This document shows positions 47,603 through 58,193 of a stretch of DNA of 64,000 bases, one piece after another (position 1 is the first letter of the stretch; each line of letters begins with the position of its first letter). A program made the position numbers and the translations under genes. Source of the stretch: Numida meleagris (Eukaryota > Chordata > Aves > Galliformes > Numididae); NCBI RefSeq assembly GCF_002078875.1, contig NC_034412.1:8299568-8363567 (forward strand), read 5' to 3'. Below the pieces are notes generated by a model. The model searched no databases, was not told where the DNA came from, and saw only the letters and a list, made by a program, of their open reading frames with translations.

Positions 47603-47768
47603 GAGCACGGCTGGCTGGACGATGGGAAGGGACTCCGGGTCAGCTCCTTCTGCTTGCTCTTCTGCCCACCTTGCTTCCAGGTTGCCCCTGGCCACCCAAG
47701 GAGGGCCACGAGCCCTGGAACTGTGTGAAGGAGGCAGTGTGGGAGCCTGTGCTGGGCAGGACTTCTCC

Positions 47769-47774
47769 AATAAA
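47769..47774 (+). terminator. ALG3: ALG3 poly(A) signal
   Basis: AATAAA 166 bases after the ALG3 stop codon. VWA5B2 ends on the opposite strand less than 300 bases away. Confidence 0.85.
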
Positions 47775-48064
47775 GGGGCTCTGGGGGCCCTTCCCTGGCT
47801 GCAGTGTCCTCGTGCTGTGGCAATGCCTGGACTGCACTTCCTTCTCAGCCTTTGGAGAGTGGTGCCTGGGGCCAGCGTGTGGAACAAGGTTAAGTCAGAG
47901 CATCTGCAGAACTCTCTGCTGCAAGGCATGAGTGGCTTTGATACCCCTCCTGCAGCCTGGCCGTTCCCTAACCTCCTGTCTGCTCCCTCCCCCAGGGGAA
48001 GGGCTGATGCTTTCCAGGGCTCTGGGCTGAACGGAGACTCACAGGCAGCACAGAGCCAGGCGCC

Positions 48065-48070
48065 TTTATT
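48065..48070 (-). terminator. VWA5B2: VWA5B2 poly(A) signal
   Basis: Minus-strand AATAAA only 17 bases after the VWA5B2 stop codon, predicting an exceptionally short 3' UTR. Confidence 0.75.
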
Positions 48071-48087
48071 GATGGCCCCTGAGGCCA

Positions 48088-51000
48088 TCACATGTTGTTG
48101 GGGTTGTAGCACAGCATGTTCAGCGTGATGTTCTCGTCCCAGTGCCGCAGGAGCAGGAACAAGTGCCGGGCTGCCCCTTTGAGGCAGCTCACGTCCAGGC
48201 CCTCGGGCAGCTGCTGCGCTTGCAGCCATGCGTCCGCCTTGGCTGCCACCAGCTCCCATTCGTCAAAGAAGCCGGCGCAGCGGTGCTCCAGCCATGCCAG
48301 GGCCACTGCCGTGGCCCAGCTGGCACTCTCCAAGTCCTCCAGCCCCATGTCCTGCCAGCCTGCTTCTGATGGGGCGGCTGAGTGGGGAGCGGTGTCAGAC
48401 TCGGATCCGTGCCCGCTGTCTGCCTGCGCCCACACGGCTGCACTGGGCACCTCGGAGCAAGTGCTGTGGGACTGGGGTGAGCCAGGCTCTGGAGCTGCAA
48501 CTGGCTCCTCGCCCTCTGTGCACTGCCCTGCCCCGGGGCTGCTCTTGGCCACAGGGGACGTAGGGCTGAGGCTGGCACGGTGGGAGGCATAGGGTGAGGC
48601 ACGGCGCAGGCGGTCCAGGGGGATCTGCACCACTTCAGAGAAGCTCTCAGTGAGCTGGAATGGCCCCCGTGCTTGCTGTAGCTGCACCTGCAAGGGGGTT
48701 AGGAGACTTAGGGGAGCAAGCAGGGACCCAGACCGACTGCAGTCCCAATACTCAGTATTGCAAGAAGGGCCCTGGGCTGCAGGGGCTGCCCCATGCTGTG
48801 GATGCAGCAGTGCTCCTCAGAGCCACGGGAGTTGCATTCTCTGTAGCTGCAGCTGGTGATACCGAGCATGGCCTGCACGGGTCCTTACCAGCGGGAGGTA
48901 GTCGTGGCTGGCGGCTGTGCTGGAGCACTCACTCTCAGGGCTGAGGCACTGTGGTCGCAGTGTCAGGCTGGGCCCCCTGCGCCGGCTCAGGCTGAACCTG
49001 CAAATGGTGAATGAACAGGGCGGGGTGTCACCTGTCCCTTAATGACGGGCAGCGGGACTCCCGCACACTGCTGCAAGGAAGGGGCTGGACCACTATTCTC
49101 CCAACCCACCCACACCTGCAGCACTCAAGAGGTGACGCTGCCCAACTCCTCCCATTGAGGTGCTGCGTCCCCCCACCCCAGAACCCATGCAGGGCAGCCC
49201 CACCTGGAGCCAGCAATGCTCTCTCTGGATTTCTGGGAGGCCATAGAGGAGCTGGAAGGGCTGGTTGGAGGCCCTGCAATGGGAGAATTGGGCAGTGCAG
49301 AAGGGCCATGGTGCACAGGGATGGGTTCATCCCCAGGGCTGTGTCCGTACCGTGAGAGCCGTTCTGCTTTTCCCAGCCAGAGGTGGCAGAGGAGGCACTG
49401 ACTGGAGACCCAGGGACCTCATCCCTCTCTGCAAAACAGCGAAGTACTGCAGTCACCAAGGCCTGGGGACCTGCATAGCCCAGTCCTTGTGGCTGCTCAG
49501 CATGGAGCTGAGATCAATTCCTCCTGCAGCCCATAAGCACTGACTTGGGCTGGGCACCCGCAGTTCAGGGGACGCCTCGCTATGCCCAGGGTCACTGAGG
49601 TCCCTGAGGGCTTGGGGTGGGGTGTAAGGGGTTGGGTCCATACCTGCACCAATGAGAGCCTCTTGCTCCTCCTCATCCTGCTGCCGGCGACGCCGGCTCC
49701 CCGCCATGCCTGTGCTGCGTGCAGCTGCAAGGCACCAATGCCGGCTCAGCGCGTGCCGTGCTCGATTCCCCATCCCCGTGCTGTCCCCACAGCCCTACCT
49801 GTGCTCCACACCTGCGGGGCTGCGGGCAGCACCACCCGCGTGGCCCCATCCACAGGCACCACACACGTGTAGAGGGAAGGCACGTTGCAGGCTTTGCTGG
49901 TTTGCATGGCTTTCAGGCGGAAGCGGCGAGCAAAACCTGCACAGAGCGGGGTGTCAGCAAGCGGTGATGGTGACGGTGACAAGGACAGGGACCAGCACCC
50001 ACCCTGCTCCAGCTCGGCTTCGCGCTGTGCCGCTTTCTCGCTGTCCTGGATGACGGAGCGTGCTGCCAAGCCATGCAATGGTTTCTCCCCTGCTGTGGCC
50101 GCCTGCCGTGGGGGATCCTCACTGCCTGCCCCCTCCTGCGGCTGCAGCAGGGCCTCCAGCGAGGCCGTCACCTCCCAGGACACAGGCTGGCCGGCACGCA
50201 GCCCGTGGATCACCACGTGGCAGCGCAGGGGCAGGCAGGGATCGCCTTGGCCGGGCTCCTTTGCCTCGGGCACCGCTGCGCTGAAGAGGTAAGAGGGCTC
50301 CACCAGCATGTCCCAGTCCAGGTGGGTCGGCGACAGGAGGTTATCTGCGTGGCCCAGGACATGGGATCAGCATGGTGACCCCATGTGACACCAGGGTGAC
50401 CTTTATTCCCAGGGCTGGCACTCACTTGATTCTCCAATGCTGCGCTGCAGCCGTGGTGTCCTGGGGGCCAGCTGGTCCAGCCGCCCCTCCACAGACTGGT
50501 TCCTCTTCTGGGACACCTTCTCCAGGGCACGGCAGAGCCGGCGTGCATCCAGCTCCCCGTGTGGCGAGGAGAAGCTACGGCCAGCCAGGGCGGCTCGTGC
50601 CAGCGCCTTCTGCCGCCGTGCCAGCTCCTCACTGCTCAGCGATACTGGCACCTGCGGGAGCTCACGGCGAGCCCGGGGCTCAGTGGCACAGAGTGCAGAT
50701 GGGGCTGTGCTGATGCTCAACAGGCACCCACAGCCCTACCTGGTGTCCTGACCTGCTGCTCTGTGAGCTGCCACCCCAAATCCATCACCTCCCTGCACAG
50801 CAGGCCGTGCTCATAAGGTGCTTAATGCACGTGGGAAAGGAATGACAGCACCGAGATGTGAGTTTGCAAACATCTGTCTAGGGCTGACGTGGAGATAGGA
50901 GGGATGCCCCATCCCTGGAGATGCCCCAGGTCAGGGGGATGGGGCTCCAGGCTCCTGATGGAGCTGTAGGCGTCCCTGTTCAGTGCAGGGAGTTGGACCA

Positions 51001-54000
51001 GATGGTCTATAAGCACTTCTTCCAACTCAAACGGTTCTATGATTCTATGTGGTTTTGGTGATGTTTGCACATGTGGGGACTGAGCTCAGCTGCTCCACGC
51101 AGGAAGGTGCTCAAAACCCCACACTGGGGTATGGCTGCAGCACCCACACCCAGCAGCAGGAGCGCAGGGATGGTTTACATTGTGGGGAAATCACTTATGC
51201 TTGACATTTCAGCTGCAAAGGCCACCAGCTGTGTGTGCTATTGTGCAGCAGGTTACCTAACACGCCGGGAGGGAGCAACAGGCGGTGCTGGGCTGGCTGA
51301 CAGCTGGCCTCACCTGGCCTTGGGGACATGGCACTGTGCTTAGCAGGGAGCAGCCTCCCCCGGCACAGCGACCAGGCTGGATCCAAACCCAGACATCAAG
51401 CAGCAGGGACGAGCCCATCACTAAAGGAGCATCCTGCGGCTTTGGCAGAGGGCTGCGGCAGCCAGGCAGGAGCCAGACTACCCCCTCCCTGCCTTGGCAG
51501 GTTCACTGCCTGATGGCCACATGGTTGTTTCCATTTCATTTCTGCAGCATCAGTGAGGACGTGAGCTGGCCGAGGCTTTCCTTAGCAACACCGTTGCCCA
51601 CTGGCCTGGGGGTACTGGCACCTGGGGCGGGACTGGCTCCTTGGTGCTCAGCTCTCTGGTTCCAGCGGGACAAACACACCTGAGGAGCCTGCTGGCAGCA
51701 CCCAGAGCTTACCCTGGCTAAATGCAGGCTATGTCCCTCCAGTTTCTGCCCCAGCATCCCCATATCCAGGCACATTGGGTCAGCAAGGCAAGGCCCCAGC
51801 CAGGTGGGGAACAGCCCTGGCACGTGCCTTACCTTGATGGCAGCAGGGGCCGAGGGCAGCGGGGCAGATTTGGTGGAAGACTCACAGAGGGACAGGCTCT
51901 TCTGGCCCTGCTGGGAGGTGGTGTCGGGGGCTGCGGAGCCGCTGTCGGGGGCCACGTCGCGGGAGCCGGTGGACTCGCTGCTGGTGGAGCTGCGCGACAG
52001 CAGCCCCTGGCTGCGCTCCGTGCTGACCGAGCAGTGTGTCAGGACGTACTGCTCCTGGATGTAGGAGGGCTGGTAAATACGCTTCCAGATGTCTCCCCCC
52101 GAAGTGAGGTCAGCACCTGCAGGGCGAGCACACAGCCGTCAGCTCACAGTCCCCGCGCCACCTCTCAGCCCCTCTCCATGCCCATCCCACTCACTGCGCT
52201 CCGACTCCTCTGTGCCAATGGCCGAGATTTCCACGGAGGTCTCTCTGGAGCTTCGGGACAGCCGTGTGCCCCCCGGGGTGGGCACCTCCTCCTGTGAGGG
52301 GATGACCGAGCCCCGGCAAGCTCCATCCCGGCCCTGGCGGAGAGAGTGTCAGCTCCAGTGGCAGCACCGGAGGGGGCCACAAAGGTGGTCAGGAGGATCC
52401 ACAAAAAGGCAGTATCTCCCTAGCCTCACCACCGGGTGCTGATCCCGGAAACGAGCGATGCTGTACAGGGTGCAGTAGCTGACCAGCCGGTCCCCGGGGT
52501 AGAGCGCTGCGATCTCGGTGGGTGAGAGCAGGGCCTCAGTGCTGTCGGGCACGTACCAGTCGATGGTGATGTCGCTGACGGCCGGTTCCATGGCCTTCTT
52601 CAGGGCCTTGATGAGCTGGGGCAGGGACAGAAGCTGGTGTCTGGCCCCACCATAACCCACGTGCCCCCCCACCCCATTACCTTGGGCTGCAGCCTCTCGG
52701 CCAGGCCCAGGAACTCGGCGCGGCCGCGGCTCAGCTTGGCTATGGCTGTCAGCAGCCGCCGGCAGGCCCGTGGGCCCATCCCAAAGCTAAAGCACCTGCG
52801 GGAGGGACCCATGCACTAAAACACCTCCAATTTCAGCGACAACCCTCCAGATTCTATGCCCGACGCCATACCTGACGGTGCTGGCCTGCCTGCGCACCAG
52901 CTGCAGGATGCGGCCCACGTCACCCACTGCCGCTGCCGCGGTGAAGAGGAAGAGCTGCCGGGGGTACCCGTGGTGCAGAGGCTGCGCCAGTGCCCAGCTC
53001 AGTGCTGCCAGGAGGTTGGGGCTGCCCATGGCCACCCGCAGCTCACCCAGGTGGCGGCAGGCTCGCTGCAGAGTCTCCTGCCCGCCAGGACAACCGGCTC
53101 GTGGGGATGGCACCGGGCAGCCATCTGCAGTAGGGTCGGGTGGGGAGGATGGAGGGGGATGGAGGGGGACAGGGGGTCCCCCACAGCACTCACGTTGCTG
53201 CAGAGGCGGCTGGAGGGGAAGAGCGGCTGCAGGTCAGCGCCGAAGGTTGCCATGTTGAGAAGGGTTCCTGGGGGGAGGCTCTTCAGGGCCACCAACAGCG
53301 CTTCCTGGGCATGGGGACAGCCATCAGGACTCACAGCTCGGTGCGGGGTCCCCAGGCTCACCGCCCCGCCTCACCTTGATCCTGTCGATATCGGGGCCGC
53401 TCACGGTTCCACTGCGATCCACGAGGAAGAGGACCTCACGGGTGACGCTCTGCAGGTCCCCTGGGGCAGCCTCCGCCTCCGGGCAGAAGTTGAGCATCAG
53501 CACGGGGTTGTGGAAGATGTCCTTGTGGAAACGCTTCTGCACAAAAGCCACCTGCAAGGGGTGGGGGGCCTTTCTCACATCTCTTGGCCCCACGGTGCAA
53601 ACCCACACCGGGGCCTTCCTCACCACCGCCACCGCCATCACCACCGCTGCCCTCTTCTTCCTCCCAGCCATGGCCGTGCCCGGTCACCTGTCTCTCCCCG
53701 CTGCCGTCCCTCCTGGCTATCCGCATGTAGTCCCTGCGGCTCCGGATGTGCGCCTCGTACTCGGGGTACGTCAGGGTGCCTTCCTCCATCACCAGGTGGG
53801 GCTGGTGGGGCTCTGTGGGCGCTCACATTTGCCCCACGCTTTGAGGCCATGCCCATCCACCCCTGGACCCACCGCACCCGCAGCCCTTACCGCAGGGGTA
53901 GAGGATGATCTCCACGTCCCTGTCGTAGCGGTGACGCTCGGCCAGTGTGACGCAGGTGGTGGTGGCAGAGCTGGCCCAGGGGTCAGCATCGGCACGCAGT

Positions 54001-55403
54001 GCGTGGGTCGGGCTCTCCAGGCCTGGAGGGGGCACAGACCCGCTTGGACCCGGGCCCAAGTAAGCCACCAGCCAGCGCTGATGGGATTCATGCTGATGGC
54101 AGCCAGCTGCCTGACGTGCCCCTGCAGCCTCCATCCATCACACCCCCGCCGAGGACGCAGGATGCTGACTCAGAGCCCAGTGGTGCTGCTCAAAGGGTGG
54201 TAATGCCACATGCAGAGCAATTTTTGGGGCCTCCAACCCCCAGCCCTACCTGCCAGCAGGCAGGGGCCCTTCACCAGCAGCTCAAAACCAAACTCGTAAG
54301 GAAAGGGGTTGCAGGGCTGTCCCCTGAAGACATCTGTGCTCTCCGCAGGTGCTGTGGGTGCGGGCTGGCTCCGTGCACCAGGTCCCCCGAAACAGCTGGT
54401 GGGGCTGCAAGGGGCATGGGGTGAGGGCAGCTCCCACACTTCCCCTGCACACCCAGCATCCCCCCCCCACCCCAGCCCTAGGACGGCAGAGACTCAGAAA
54501 GCCGTGAAAATCACCATAGGGCCAACCTGTCGTCACACAAGCTTCCCGGCTCGCTCTCACACTCGGGGGTGGCAGCGACGCGTGGCACAAGGACGGGGGG
54601 CAGGACGAGGCGCAGGGCCCCCCCCGGCAGCGTGGGCAGCTCCCGCGCTGTGCTTAGGGTCACGGCCAGGCTCTCCGCCGGCCCCAATGCGCCTGTGATG
54701 ATGACGAAGGTGGAACGCTCGGTGTCCTCATCCAGGACGAGGTGACCTGGGTGAGGGGAGGGACCACGCAGGCATCGGTAATTGAACTAATTGCTCACCA
54801 AGGGGACGACAGAGGGGAGCGCAAAGGGACGGGAAAAATGGACAGAGAGGAAGAGGATGGAGCTGAAACGGCAGAAAGCTGGGGACTCATTAGGGAAAGC
54901 AGAAATAAGAGGAGCATCCCTCCAGCTCTCCTGGAGCAGCAGTGGGATCTCATCAGCCCCTCGTACCCCTGTGCTTTGCCCCACGCACTCACCCCGGGCG
55001 CAGCGGCGCGGCCGCCCTGGGCTAGTGCCGCACTCCAGGCAGCACTCCTGTGCCCGGTGCCGGCTCTGCACCTGGAAGGTGACCCGCCGGCTGCCCGCTG
55101 CCGCCTCAAAGCTGGCCACTATCTCCGACTCCTCCAGCGGGTAAATGAAGACACCTGCAGGTGGGAGAGAGCCCAGAGGCAGAGCCCAGATTGGCAGTGA
55201 GGTTGGAATGGGGAACTCCAGCACGGTGTCTATAGGGTCCCTGCACCCCAACAATCATCCTTACCTTCCACGGGCTCCTCGCGTGGGTTCGTGTACAGGA
55301 GCTGGGCGGTGATGCTCAGCACGTACCCATTGGCACATGCCTTCACCCTGGAGCTCTTCAGGGGCAGAGCCTCCCAGGAGGAGAGCACGTACAGACCTGG
55401 CAT
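48088..55403 (-). CDS. VWA5B2: von Willebrand factor A domain-containing protein 5B2
   Basis: Function is poorly known; by family, an intracellular VIT plus VWA protein. Twenty-one coding exons: 55403-55265, 55154-54993, 54746-54527, 54404-54250, 54022-53891, 53812-53688, 53551-53375, 53304-53194, 53077-52872, 52795-52681, 52615-52430, 52333-52195, 52116-51833, 50651-50426, 50344-50003, 49936-49799, 49724-49644, 49428-49351, 49273-49204, 48997-48889, 48687-48088. They total 3795 bases, 1264 aa (human about 1242). The start MPGLYVLSSW matches human MPGLYCPSSW. A VIT domain occupies the N-terminal 140 residues. The VWA domain begins EVLFLVDRSGT (D at residue 356), where the metal-site motif reads DxSxT instead of DxSxS. 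A Ser/Pro-rich disordered region follows, then a conserved C-terminal domain with TAVALAWLEHRCA and LLLRHWDEN. The acceptor of exon 9 is at 53077, not 53124, because only this keeps the frame. Confidence 0.96.
50905..51049 (+). mobile_element. CR1 LINE 3' fragment
   Basis: A 5'-truncated copy containing CATCCCTGGAGATG, GGAGTTGGACCAGATGG and the tail TTCCAACTCAAACGGTTCT followed by ATGATTCTATG, the hallmark of avian CR1 3' ends. It lies in the 1.2 kb VWA5B2 intron between exons 14 and 13, antisense to the gene. It has no coding capacity. Confidence 0.92.
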
Positions 55404-55881
55404 GGTCCCTTGGTCCCTCGGAGCAGCTGCAAGATGAGGCGCTGGGAGGGGGTCTGCAGGGAAGGGGCTCACGAACACTCCCAGAGGGACACGCACATGG
55501 ACCTGAACCCAAATCTCTGCTTCTGGAGCCAAACCTCAGCCCTGCAGAGCCACAGGAGCCCACATGGCCAGCAGCAGACAGCCACACATCCCTGTCTCCT
55601 GGCCACCCAAAGCAGCTCAGCAGCCCCAGGGCCTCTGCAGCCCATCCCCTCTGCTGGTGGGGAGAGAAGCATCTGCTGCTCCCATCTCCATCCACCCACA
55701 GAGGTTACCAGGGTAATTTGCTTGGGGAAAAAAAAAAAAAGATGCACAAGAAGCCCACGGCGTAACTAGGGCACAACAGAGTGCGGTGTTTGCTGGGGAT
55801 TTAATAATTAACAACAAGGTCAGTGCTGCACTGATGAGTGGCACAGAGGGGAGGGGGCAGCGCAGGGATTCACACGTGTGG

Positions 55882-56046
55882 CTAATCCTAACCCTATAAC
55901 TGACCCTAACCCTACCCTAACCCTAAGACTAATCCTAACTCTAACTTTAAACCTGACCATATCCAAACACTAAACCTATCCCTAACCCCAACGCAAACCC
56001 TTACCGTAACCCTAACCCTAACAACAACCCCATTTTAACCCCAACA
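55882..56046 (+). repeat. degenerate interstitial telomeric repeat (CCCTAA)n
   Basis: About 160 bases built from CCCTAA and near variants (CCTAACCCTAA at 55901-55925, CCGTAACCCTAACCCTAACA near 56004-56023) with substitutions and small indels. The C-rich strand is plus. It lies in the 5' UTR intron of VWA5B2. Confidence 0.93.
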
Positions 56047-57004
56047 TGGGAAGAGGGGTGCACGCACTGTGGGACAGCAGCGGGAGCAGCACCCAGACAG
56101 GGACAGCCCCAGCCCCGCTGCCTGGAGCCATCAGGGATGGGGTCACCCCAAAGCCCTCTCATTAGTTCCCAAGGCGCCCGGCTCAGCGCTCAGCAACGCG
56201 CCCGCTATTTGCCGTGCCACGCTGCCTTGTTTACCGGGGCTGCCAGCAGAAGCTGTTCCAGCTGCTTTTTATCACTTCTCTTTGCATTTACACTCGCAGG
56301 GTAAACAGGGCCCATCTGGCCCCGTGTGCTGCTCTAAGCCCCGAGGTGATGAATAAAAGCAGAGCTGCTCCTCGCCCCAACCTCAGCCCCTGCAGCAGCA
56401 AATGGTCCCCAGTGCAGAATCACCAGCAGGACCCCATCCTCTCCCCACCTCCAGCATTTTGTGGCCTCCTCCTCATCCTCCCTGCCGTGAACAGCTGTAA
56501 AGTTGCCAGAGCTGCATCTGGGAGAGCTCAGCCTGGGCATGGGCAATCGCAGCCCCACAGAGGTGATGCCCCATCACAGCCCCAAAACCAGCACAGCACG
56601 GGGTCCCCACTGGAGCTGGCTCAGGGCTCCCTCCTGTCTCCCCCCAGCTCTGCCCCACACTCCCTCCCACTAAACCCCTGAAAAACCACAGCCCCATGCC
56701 AGGAAACTTCCCCTCAATGCGGCCCAACACAGGCACCCCCAAAAATAAGCGCATCCCATCCCCATGGATCCCCCAGCACGGGCACAACCCTAGCAAGCAG
56801 CCCTGACAAAGGGTCCCACTGATGGCCAGGGGGCATTAATGGCACAGCCCAAGGACCCGCCACTGACGCCCCGGGGCAGTTCCCAGCGGCGCGGATCCCA
56901 GTGGGGCGGTGATCTCAGCACTTCCATGCCCCCCACTGCCTCACCTCACAGCAATCATGCAAACCTGGGGCACCCCAAACCCCCCATCGTGCCCTGGGCC
57001 TTAC

Positions 57005-57555
57005 CTGGAGGATGATGACACAGGGCTTGGGGGCTCGGCACCCCCAGGAGATGCACCAGGCTTCTGCCCGGAGCGATTCTCTCTCCTCTTGGTTGGGGTC
57101 TGTGCGCACGAACGCCACCGCCCCTCCCGCTGCAGGCTGCTGCTCTGGCACCGGCTCCTCACCGCCGCTCCATCCCTGTGCCAGCAGCAGCACAAGCTCC
57201 AAGCCCTGCCTCGTTAAAGGGACACGGCCCCCGCTACGGCAGCCCCAGGGTGGGGGTCACGTTGCGGCGCGGCCGAGCACCCGCCCCAAACCCACCCACC
57301 GCGGGCACCCACTGCAGCCCAGCGCACGGGGACAGCCCCGAAGAAGGGCAGGAAAACGCAGGGGAGGTTTGGGGGGGGCTCAGCCTTCGGGCGAAGCGCG
57401 TGGTTGGGGAGGGGGCCGGCGGCCGGGGCACGGCGGCACAGCCGGGACAGCTCTGCCGGGAGGGAGATCCCGGCCAGCCCAGCCTGGGAATCCCTCGTCC
57501 CGAGCAGGGCCGGGCAAAAACCCAGCAAATGTAATCCAGGCAGCTCCCTCCCTGC
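57005..57555 (-). other. VWA5B2: probable VWA5B2 5' non-coding exon
   Basis: A consensus donor (CCTCCAG/GTAAGG) ends at 57005 on the minus strand, 1.6 kb upstream of the first coding exon, whose acceptor at 55426 precedes the start codon by 23 bases. The upstream limit is inferred from the TATA box. It contains upstream ATGs. Confidence 0.5.
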
Positions 57556-57584
57556 GCTATAGATAGGACCGCGCTGCCGCTGCA

Positions 57585-57593
57585 CTTTTTATA
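57585..57593 (-). promoter_or_regulatory. VWA5B2: TATA box for VWA5B2
   Basis: TATAAAAAG on the minus strand in an otherwise CpG-rich region, predicting initiation near 57555. A (CCAT)n microsatellite lies just upstream in the gene sense (57621-57642). Confidence 0.55.
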
Positions 57594-57599
57594 GAGCGT

Positions 57600-58193
57600 G
57601 CACGGGGGAGGCACCGCCACCATCCATCCATCCATCCATCCAGACAGCCAGCCATCCTGCCGCGCTCCGCCAAACCCGCACCGAACGCGGAGCGGAGCCG
57701 AGCGGCGCAAGGCAGGGCGAGCGGCCCGCACAGACTGCGGGGCGGGACCCAGATCCCAGCCCGGAGCCAGGGGCTGCCTGCACGCCCCGGAGAATACGCG
57801 GCGGGCGCGGGGCTGCGGGTGCCGCAGCGCCTCCCGATCGGGCAGCGCCATCCGCTCGCCGTTCTGCGCAGTCACCGCTTCCCCCCAGCAGCTGTGCCGC
57901 AAGGCTGCGAGCGGAGCCGCCCGAACGCAGCGCGCGGCTCCAGGCGCAGAGCAGCGCGGCGCGGCACCGCGGGGCACGGCCGGCAGCGGAGCGCGGCGGT
58001 GCGGTGGCGCCCCCTAGCGGTCAGCCCGGCGGGACGGGGGCGGGGGGGGCCGGGGGCGGGCGCGGCCAGGAAGTGCCGGCCCCATCCGCCGCGCGGGGCG
58101 AGACGAGCCCGGGCTTGTGGCGGCGCGGGGCGGGAGACGCGGAAGCGAGCTCGTGGGGATCGCGCTTCTTGTTCTCCTCGCGCGGCCAGGGCC
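57600..58193 (+). promoter_or_regulatory. CpG-rich promoter and leader of the YqaJ-domain gene, divergent from VWA5B2
   Basis: Extremely CpG-rich DNA with no TATA box in the plus orientation. The frame open from 57819 continues into the gene but has no convincing ATG context before 58194, so this stretch is treated as promoter and 5' UTR. Confidence 0.5.

Noticed and set aside
53078..53124. Upstream acceptor for VWA5B2 exon 9
   Set aside because: Using it shifts the frame out of the conserved VWA sequence; the acceptor at 53077 keeps frame and matches the expected length.
57819..58193. In-frame N-terminal extension of the YqaJ gene
   Set aside because: The frame is open simply because of very high GC; the better start context and the family-typical domain length favour 58194.
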